Positions 25,165-30,137 of a stretch of 30,137 bases of DNA are shown here, piece by piece. A program made the translations under genes and the position numbers. Position 1 is the first letter of the stretch, and every line of letters begins with the position of its first letter. The stretch is from the NCBI GenBank assembly GCA_045126475.1, contig JBGVOL010000101.1, positions 1 through 30,137 on the forward strand, given 5' to 3'. The notes under the pieces were generated by a model. The model saw only the letters and a program-made list of their open reading frames with translations. It was not told where the DNA came from and searched no databases. This DNA is from SVEL01 sp045126475 (GTDB taxonomy: Bacteria; Bacillota; Clostridia; Lachnospirales; Lachnospiraceae).

Positions 25165-25595
25165 CTTATATCCTCCAATCTTACATTTGGTCCGAGAGAA
25201 GTTATCTTCTCTACAAATTCGTTCATTGTTGTTGAGAACTTAACACCCTCTGCGGCAGATACCCATTCTACACGGGTACGTCCGTTCTCAACACCGATGA
25301 AGTCAAGCATTGAGAATAAAAGTGTCATTCTTCTTCTCGCATAATAATTACCTGTGCTGTAATGGCAGTCACCAGGATGACAGCCACACATGATAACACC
25401 GTCAGCACCCTTCTCAAATGCTCTTAAGATGAACATCGGATTGACACGGCATGAACATGGTACACGGATAATCTTTACATCAGCAGGGTAAACCAAACGG
25501 CTGCTTCCTGCAAGATCAGCTCCTGCATAACTACACCAGTTACAACAGAAAGCTACAATCTTCGGTCTGAATTTTCCATTTTCTTCTATCGACAT
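25152..25595 (-). CDS. mvhD: MvhD/FlxD-type 2Fe-2S protein
   Basis: A 147-residue adaptor that links an electron donor module to HdrA. The cysteine pattern is that of MvhD: C17, C18, C21 (CCNWC), C47 and C49 (PCSC), C70, C72 and C77 (CGCHPGDC). MvhD carries a 2Fe-2S cluster between F420-non-reducing hydrogenase and Hdr in methanogens; here the donor side is the FlxABC-like NADH module. The gene overlaps HdrA by 10 nt and FlxC by 13 nt, a sign of tight co-translation. It is not a methanogen marker, since many anaerobic bacteria carry such sets. Confidence 0.92.
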   Translation of the reverse strand: MSIEENGKFRPKIVAFCCNWCSYAGADLAGSSRLVYPADVKIIRVPCSCRVNPMFILRAFEKGADGVIMCGCHPGDCHYSTGNYYARRRMTLLFSMLDFIGVENGRTRVEWVSAAEGVKFSTTMNEFVEKITSLGPNVRLEDIRCRN

Positions 25596-27574
25596 ATTGC
25601 ATCTACCTCCGCTATAATCTGTCTATTAGAGAATCCCTGTAAGTCCATTGCTCCTGAAGGACATGCAACTGTACAAGCACCACAGCCCTGGCAGAGTGCA
25701 CTGTTGACAACTGCAACACGGCGTGTCTCACGGATTCCGTGGTCATTAACTTCTTTACTCTCATATGTGATTGCTCCGTATGGGCAGACATTTGCACATG
25801 TTGAACAACCGTTACATAAAAGTTCATCAGACTTTGCTGTACAAGGATTTGTCATAAGCTTGTCCTTAGCTAAAAGGCCTATAGCCTTAACAGCGGCAGC
25901 ACCTGCCTGTGAAACTGTCTCAGGAATATCCTTTGGTCCCTGGCAGACACCTGATAAGAATACACCTGCTGTAGGTGATTCTACAGGACGAAGTTTTGCA
26001 TGTGACTCTGTAAGGAAGTTATTTGTATCAATACTTGCTGTAAGCATTGTTGCAATTTTTCTTACATCCGGATTTGGCTCAATAGCTGCTGCTAATACAA
26101 CCATATCTGCTTCCTTAAGAATCTGCTTATTGTCGATTAAGTCAACACCCTGTACCAACAACTTTCCGTTTGGCTGCGGTGCAACCTTACCAACCTGTCC
26201 CTTAATATACTTAACACCGTAATCTTCAACTGCTCTTCTGTAGAACTCATCGAAGTTCTTACCCGGTGTACGTACATCAATATAAAATACTGTTACATTT
26301 ACATCCGGATACTTATCTCTGATAAGCATTGCATGCTTTGCTGTGTACATACAGCAAATCTTTGAACAGTAGCTCTTTCCTCTGTCGTCAGAACAACGTG
26401 AGCCGACACACTGGATAAATACCATTTCCTTTGGTGGCTTGTGGTCTGACATACGCTCTAAGTGACCCTTTGTAGGTCCGGCAGCGTTCATAATACGCTC
26501 CAACTCAAGTGATGTGATAACATCAGGGCTCTGGCTGTATGCATACTCATCATACTTATCAACCTTTATTACATCGAAACCTGTTGCAACAACGATTGCG
26601 CCATACTTCTCTGTAATAATCTCGTCCTTCTGCTCATAGTCAATGGCACCTGCCTGACATACCTTCTCACATACACCGCACTTGCCTGTCTTAAACTTGA
26701 GACAATTCTCTCTGTCAATAACAGGAACATTTGGAATAGCCTGTGCGAATGGTGTGTAAATTGCACTTCTTGTGTTAAGTCCGCGGTTAAACTCGCTTGG
26801 TGCCTTCTTTGAAGGACACTTCTCCTGACAAACACCACAGCCTGTACACTTATTCATGTCAACGCTTCTTGCCTTCTTGCGGATATCAACCGTAAAATCA
26901 CCTACGAAGCCTGTAACCTTTTCAACCTCACTGTATGTGTAGATCGTAATTTTCTCATGAGCAGCTGCCTCAACCATCTTAGGTGTGAGGATACAAGCTG
27001 AACAGTCAAGTGTCGGGAATGTCTTGTCAAGCTGTGACATTCTTCCGCCGATACTTGGTGTCTTCTCAACGATATCTACTTCATAACCGGCATCTGCAAT
27101 ATCAATGGCTGTCTGAATACCGGCGATACCACCACCAATTACAAGTGCTCTCTTTGTTACACGGCTCTCGCCCGGCTGGAGAGGTGCATTTAAATTAACC
27201 TTTGCAATTGCTGCTCTTGCCAAAATAACTGCTTTCTTTGTTGCCTCCTCCATATCCTTATGTATCCACGAGCAATGCTCACGGATATTGGCGATTTCCA
27301 CCATGTATGGGTTAAGTCCTGCACGCTCTGCAGCTTTTCTGAATGTTGCCTCATGCATACGTGGCGAACATGAACATACTACAATACCTGTAAGACCTTT
27401 CTCTTTAATTGCTGCATCTATCTTTGCCTGGCCGGCTTCGGAACACATATACTGATAATCCTCTGCATGAACTACGCCCGGCTCAAGTTTTGCCATCTCC
27501 ACTACTTTCTTAACATCAACGGTAGCTGCAATGTTACTTCCGCAGTGACAGACGAATACTCCTATTCTTTGCAA
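25586..27574 (-). CDS. hdrA: HdrA, flavin-bifurcating CoB-CoM heterodisulfide reductase-like subunit
   Basis: Core flavoprotein of 662 residues. It begins with the HdrA N-terminal domain (CHCG at 9-12, VCSCSPRMHE at ~66-75), then a thioredoxin-reductase-like FAD domain (GGGIAG at 147-152, LDCSACILTPKM at ~189-200). An inserted ferredoxin has C243, C246, C249, C253 and C291, C299, C302, C306; then CVGSRC and YCSKICC near 389-408. A C-terminal two-cluster ferredoxin has C587-C597 and C628-C638. In characterised complexes this FAD splits electron pairs between a high- and a low-potential acceptor. TTG at 27574 is preferred because GGAGGTG sits six bases before it, giving the canonical N-terminus MQRIGVFVCHCG. 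Confidence 0.93.
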   Translation of the reverse strand: MQRIGVFVCHCGSNIAATVDVKKVVEMAKLEPGVVHAEDYQYMCSEAGQAKIDAAIKEKGLTGIVVCSCSPRMHEATFRKAAERAGLNPYMVEIANIREHCSWIHKDMEEATKKAVILARAAIAKVNLNAPLQPGESRVTKRALVIGGGIAGIQTAIDIADAGYEVDIVEKTPSIGGRMSQLDKTFPTLDCSACILTPKMVEAAAHEKITIYTYSEVEKVTGFVGDFTVDIRKKARSVDMNKCTGCGVCQEKCPSKKAPSEFNRGLNTRSAIYTPFAQAIPNVPVIDRENCLKFKTGKCGVCEKVCQAGAIDYEQKDEIITEKYGAIVVATGFDVIKVDKYDEYAYSQSPDVITSLELERIMNAAGPTKGHLERMSDHKPPKEMVFIQCVGSRCSDDRGKSYCSKICCMYTAKHAMLIRDKYPDVNVTVFYIDVRTPGKNFDEFYRRAVEDYGVKYIKGQVGKVAPQPNGKLLVQGVDLIDNKQILKEADMVVLAAAIEPNPDVRKIATMLTASIDTNNFLTESHAKLRPVESPTAGVFLSGVCQGPKDIPETVSQAGAAAVKAIGLLAKDKLMTNPCTAKSDELLCNGCSTCANVCPYGAITYESKEVNDHGIRETRRVAVVNSALCQGCGACTVACPSGAMDLQGFSNRQIIAEVDAICR

Positions 27575-27594
27575 TGAGTTCACCTCCAACCTTT

Positions 27595-27990
27595 CTATCG
27601 ACTATATCTTCTGAATGCGCTGACTAATAACTGCTGTGGTACTTCCGGATCTATGAGTTCCGGAATCTCCTCAGGATTGAGCATAGCCTCACCCTGCTGA
27701 CGAATAAGCATCTGTCTTGCAGCATCCACAATCTTACCCGGCTTAACATCCCTCGGGCAACGTTCTACACATGCAAAGCATGAAAGACACTTACCAAGTG
27801 ACTTTGAAGCCATAAGAGCCTCTATATTTCCATCATTAACATAGGAAACAAACTGATGAGGTTTGATATCCATCTCATCAAAGGATGGGCATGAAGCTGA
27901 GCACTTACCACACTTCATACACTTATGTGGGCTGGCACCGCTGATATCACAGATTCTCTTTGTCATTTCTTCCTTTGAACAACTGCTCAT
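27595..27990 (-). CDS. hdrC: HdrC, heterodisulfide reductase-like 4Fe-4S subunit
   Basis: A 131-residue ferredoxin-type protein with two complete clusters: C24, C27, C30, C34 and C68, C71, C74, C78. It transfers electrons between HdrA and HdrB. The ATG overlaps the HdrB stop by four bases (ATGA), and HdrA follows after 20 nt. The C-terminal extension (QMLIRQQGEAMLNPEEIPEL) is usual for the family. Confidence 0.92.
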   Translation of the reverse strand: MSSCSKEEMTKRICDISGASPHKCMKCGKCSASCPSFDEMDIKPHQFVSYVNDGNIEALMASKSLGKCLSCFACVERCPRDVKPGKIVDAARQMLIRQQGEAMLNPEEIPELIDPEVPQQLLVSAFRRYSR

Positions 27991-28784
27991 GCCTGCACCT
28001 CCTCTTTCAATCCAAGTGCCTCTGCAAGAATCTCTGTAAAGTAATGTACAGGAAGTTTGTTTGCACTCTCGCTCTTATTTAAGTTATACATACATAACGG
28101 GCATGCTGTAATAAGCTCTGTAGCACCCATTCCTGCTGCTGAATCCATGATTCTGTCAACCATCTTTCCGGCCATTTCCTTCTCTTTCAAAGAAACATAG
28201 CCGCCGCAGCACTCGTTACGATACGGGTAAATTACAGGCTCACCGCCAAGCGCCCTGATAAAATCTTCGATTATTGAAGGATTCTCAGGATCATCAAACT
28301 GAACAATCTTGCTTGGTCTAAGTAAAAGACAACCATAGTACGCACCGATTTTTCTTCCTTCAAGAGGCTTTACAACCTTTGACTTTAACACATCAAAGCC
28401 TACTCTGTCGCGGAGTACCTCAAGATAATGAAGTACCGTTGTCTCTCCTGCATATGGCTCGTCGAGCTCCATATAATTGTTTGCTCTTGTGCGGATATCC
28501 TCCACGTTCTTCATATCATCATTTGTTCTCTTGATTACATGATGACAAGCTGAACAGACAGTAATCAAATCCTGTCCCTTTACCTTTGCCTCGTTTAAGG
28601 CACGCACTGAGGAAAGCTTTGAAGCGATTTCGTCAGTTCCCAGTGGATAAACACCACCACAACACTGCCAGTTTTCGATTTCTTCCAGCTCAAATCCCAG
28701 TACCTTGGCACATTCTCTGGCATAGCGGTCCAGATCTTTTGCCTTTGTCTTCAGGGTACACCCTGGGTAATAGCTATAAACCAT
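27987..28784 (-). CDS. hdrB: HdrB, CCG-domain subunit with two non-cubane cluster sites
   Basis: A 265-residue protein with both CCG motifs complete: C9, C41, C42, C77, C80 and C152, C192, C193, C228, C231. These match, in number and spacing, the ligands of the two non-cubane [4Fe-4S] clusters of methanogen HdrB, where heterodisulfide is reduced. Bacteria lack CoM-CoB heterodisulfide, so the acceptor here must be something else: a protein disulfide, a small thiol, or directly the FrdB-like subunit of the same operon. The gene follows malate dehydrogenase by 29 nt, with AGGAGG five bases before ATG. Confidence 0.93.
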   Translation of the reverse strand: MVYSYYPGCTLKTKAKDLDRYARECAKVLGFELEEIENWQCCGGVYPLGTDEIASKLSSVRALNEAKVKGQDLITVCSACHHVIKRTNDDMKNVEDIRTRANNYMELDEPYAGETTVLHYLEVLRDRVGFDVLKSKVVKPLEGRKIGAYYGCLLLRPSKIVQFDDPENPSIIEDFIRALGGEPVIYPYRNECCGGYVSLKEKEMAGKMVDRIMDSAAGMGATELITACPLCMYNLNKSESANKLPVHYFTEILAEALGLKEEVQA

Positions 28785-28813
28785 AATGTCCTCCTAAATA
28801 TTATTGTAAAACA

Positions 28814-29755
28814 CTACAGAGTAATCTGTGAAATAACATCCTTAAGTGCATCTGCACTGGCCTTTAACTTTTCGATTTCTTCATCTGTAAGCTTAATAGG
28901 CACCTTGCCCTGTGCACCGTTTGGTCCCACAAGATTAAGTGTACTGATACATACGTCATCAATGCCGTACTCACCATGCATCATTGTAGATACCGTAGCG
29001 ATTGACTCATTTGCTGAAAGCAATATGCCACAGAGATTAACCACTGCTACTGCAACTGCATAGAAAGTTGCGCCCTTGTTTGCTATAATCTTTCCACCTG
29101 ACTTGCGAACATACTCAAGCATGCCCTCCTTGTCAAGCGGTGCATAATTCTTATGCTTCATTATTTCAGCATACTCCTCAAGGCTTGCACCTGAGACATC
29201 AGCACATGACCAAGGGATAAATGATGTATCACCATGCTCACCAAATACATATGCATGAATATTCTTCTGTGCAATGTCAAAGTGCTCTGCCAGACCGCAA
29301 CGAAGTCTTGCTGTATCAAGCATTGTACCTGAACCTATAATCTGATTTTCAGGAAGACCTGAAAGTTTTGTAAACACGTAAGTAATAATATCAACCGGAT
29401 TGCTTACAATAATGTAGTTAGCATGTGGTGCAGCCGCTACAATCTTTGGTGTGATATCCTTTATTATATTTACGTTTGTCTGTGTCAGTTCAATTCTTGT
29501 CTGGCCAGGCTTTCTGGCAATACCGGAAGTAATAATAACAATGTCAGAATCTTTTGCATCCTCGTAATCACCTGCAATGATTGATATAGGTGTACGGAAT
29601 GAAGTACCCTGAAGGATATCAAGAACCTCTCCTTCCGCCTTCTGCTTGTTGATATCGATAATAACGATTTCAGAAGCAAGGTCAATGTTTGACAGTGTGT
29701 AAGCGATAGTTGCTCCAACGCTTCCAGCCCCAATGATTGTAATCTTATTACTCAT
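28814..29755 (-). CDS. mdh: Malate dehydrogenase of the LDH-like family
   Basis: NAD-dependent 2-hydroxyacid dehydrogenase, 313 residues, first gene of the operon. It has the Rossmann motif GAGSVGATIA, the catalytic pair D147/H174 (LDTARLR, GEHGD) and the substrate arginines R87 and R150. The specificity loop reads GIARKPGQTR: residue 81, equivalent to position 102 of lactate dehydrogenase, is arginine. Glutamine there marks lactate dehydrogenases and arginine marks malate dehydrogenases. Overall similarity to LDH may lead to annotation as lactate dehydrogenase, but this residue and the downstream fumarase and fumarate reductase genes point to oxaloacetate reduction. ATG at 29755 has AAGGAG seven bases upstream. 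Confidence 0.85.
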   Translation of the reverse strand: MSNKITIIGAGSVGATIAYTLSNIDLASEIVIIDINKQKAEGEVLDILQGTSFRTPISIIAGDYEDAKDSDIVIITSGIARKPGQTRIELTQTNVNIIKDITPKIVAAAPHANYIIVSNPVDIITYVFTKLSGLPENQIIGSGTMLDTARLRCGLAEHFDIAQKNIHAYVFGEHGDTSFIPWSCADVSGASLEEYAEIMKHKNYAPLDKEGMLEYVRKSGGKIIANKGATFYAVAVAVVNLCGILLSANESIATVSTMMHGEYGIDDVCISTLNLVGPNGAQGKVPIKLTDEEIEKLKASADALKDVISQITL

Positions 29756-29849
29756 ATGTGACTCCTTTCTTAAATTAAAATATTTTTCCTTTTATATAAG
29801 ATTGTCATAAATTTAACATTCTTTTTCTATAAATGGAGCATTTAGAAAT

Positions 29850-29878
29850 ATAATAACATTTTGATAAATATTTCTCAA
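29850..29878 (-). promoter_or_regulatory. Promoter of the 12-gene malate-to-succinate operon
   Basis: On the minus strand TTGAGA (29878-29873), a 17-base spacer ending in TGT, and TATTAT (29855-29850). The TG before the -10 makes it an extended -10 promoter. The leader to the mdh start is about 90 nt. Confidence 0.65.
29861..29878. promoter_or_regulatory. Rex-like 18-bp operator over the -35 box
   Basis: TTGAGAAATATTTATCAA (minus strand) is a palindrome with a single mismatched pair. Its 18-bp length, the TTG...CAA ends and the AAATATTT core resemble Rex operators (TTGTGAA-N4-TTCACAA and clostridial variants). It covers the -35 hexamer, so a bound repressor would block transcription. Rex leaves DNA when NADH is high, which fits an NADH-consuming pathway. 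Confidence 0.45.
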
Positions 29879-29900
29879 GTACAAGTTGAATATTTTTCAT

Positions 29901-29949
29901 AAAAAAGACAGGATTCGACACCATGGTAATTCCGGTGAGGATTCCTGTC
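29901..29949 (-). terminator. Rho-independent terminator of the upstream EAL gene
   Basis: On the minus strand GACAGGA pairs with TCCTGTC; inside, CACC pairs with GGTG; a run of six T follows. It lies eight nt after the stop codon of the EAL-domain gene and isolates the mdh operon promoter from upstream transcription. Confidence 0.8.
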
Positions 29950-29957
29950 CGTTTCAC

Positions 29958-30137
29958 TTACTTTGTTTCCTGTTTTTTTGAATTAAATTCCCTTACATAT
30001 TGTATGTACTCATTTATATCTACAGCAGGCGAATAGAGATATCCCTGATACTTATTACATCCCATATCCTGAAGCATGTTCTGCAATTCCCTGTTCTCAA
30101 CATACTCCGCCACTACTTCAAATCCGAGATTTCTTCC
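29958..30137 (-). CDS. EAL-domain protein, C-terminal end (cut by window edge)
   Basis: The last 59 codons of a minus-strand gene ending in TAA at 29960-29958. The visible part has GFEVVAEYVEN and GCNKYQGYLYSP, the last conserved blocks of an EAL phosphodiesterase domain (usual forms AEGVE and QGYYFSKP). The glycine of AEGVE is replaced by tyrosine, while the neighbouring glutamate and the QGY glutamine remain. A lysine-rich tail (NSKKQETK) closes the protein. Upstream domains are outside the window, so activity cannot be judged. Confidence 0.8.
   Translation of the reverse strand, partial: GRNLGFEVVAEYVENRELQNMLQDMGCNKYQGYLYSPAVDINEYIQYVREFNSKKQETK

Noticed and set aside
25586..28784. Evidence for a methanogen or CoM/CoB metabolism
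   Set aside because: HdrABC/MvhD homologues are widespread in anaerobic bacteria; ribosome sites, promoters and all neighbours are bacterial.
28814..29755. Lactate dehydrogenase
   Set aside because: Overall fold fits, but arginine at the position of LDH residue 102 and the operon context support malate dehydrogenase.
1..30137. CRISPR array, tRNA, rRNA, integrase or attachment sites
   Set aside because: Looked for on both strands; no spaced repeats, cloverleaf-like sequences or recombinase frames were seen.

Overview
This window looks like a low-to-mid GC anaerobic Firmicute, most probably a Lachnospiraceae-type clostridium. The grounds are strong GGAGG ribosome sites, sigma-A type promoters, a PPi-type phosphofructokinase, LiaS/LiaR-like two-component genes, and many ferredoxin and Hdr-type proteins with no respiratory quinone machinery. 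The genus cannot be fixed from the sequence alone. Almost all genes lie on the minus strand; only one broken phospholipase D-like gene is on the plus strand. I see no tRNA, rRNA, CRISPR array or transposase gene.

Layout. 1-2602: a drug- or peptide-export type ABC cassette (tetR, ATPase, two ABC-2 permeases, the last cut by the window edge), with a tetR promoter carrying two inverted-repeat operators. 2719-5696: a two-sensor-domain, membrane-anchored c-di-GMP phosphodiesterase whose 3' end runs into the relic of a histidine kinase C-terminus. 5812-7475: a small operon (Pr6Pr-like membrane protein, AlkD-like DNA glycosylase, 84-residue orphan) sharing a compact divergent promoter with the plus-strand gene. 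7647-9263: a phospholipase D/cardiolipin-synthase-like gene interrupted by one in-frame amber codon. 9266-9803: a roughly 538-bp imperfect palindrome filling the whole space between two convergent genes. 9812-17058: pfk, a PflA-like radical SAM protein, a NarL-type response regulator, its histidine kinase, two ABC-2 permeases and an ATPase.

17254-29755 is the most striking part: a 12-gene minus-strand operon bounded by a terminator at each end. In transcription order it encodes malate dehydrogenase (by its specificity residue), HdrB, HdrC, HdrA, MvhD/FlxD, two ferredoxin-type subunits (FlxC/FlxB-like), an NAD(P)H:FAD/2Fe-2S reductase (FlxA-like), a FrdB-like protein, a FrdA-like flavoprotein, an AAEx-type carboxylate transporter, and the alpha and beta subunits of a class I fumarase. 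Together these give oxaloacetate to malate to fumarate to succinate to export, with a complete HdrABC-FlxABCD electron-bifurcation module placed next to a quinone-independent fumarate reductase. I infer a soluble NADH-driven fumarate reductase that may use the energy of fumarate reduction to make reduced ferredoxin. A Rex-like palindrome overlaps the -35 box of the operon promoter, which would fit NADH/NAD+ control.

29958-30137 holds the C-terminal end of a second EAL-domain protein.
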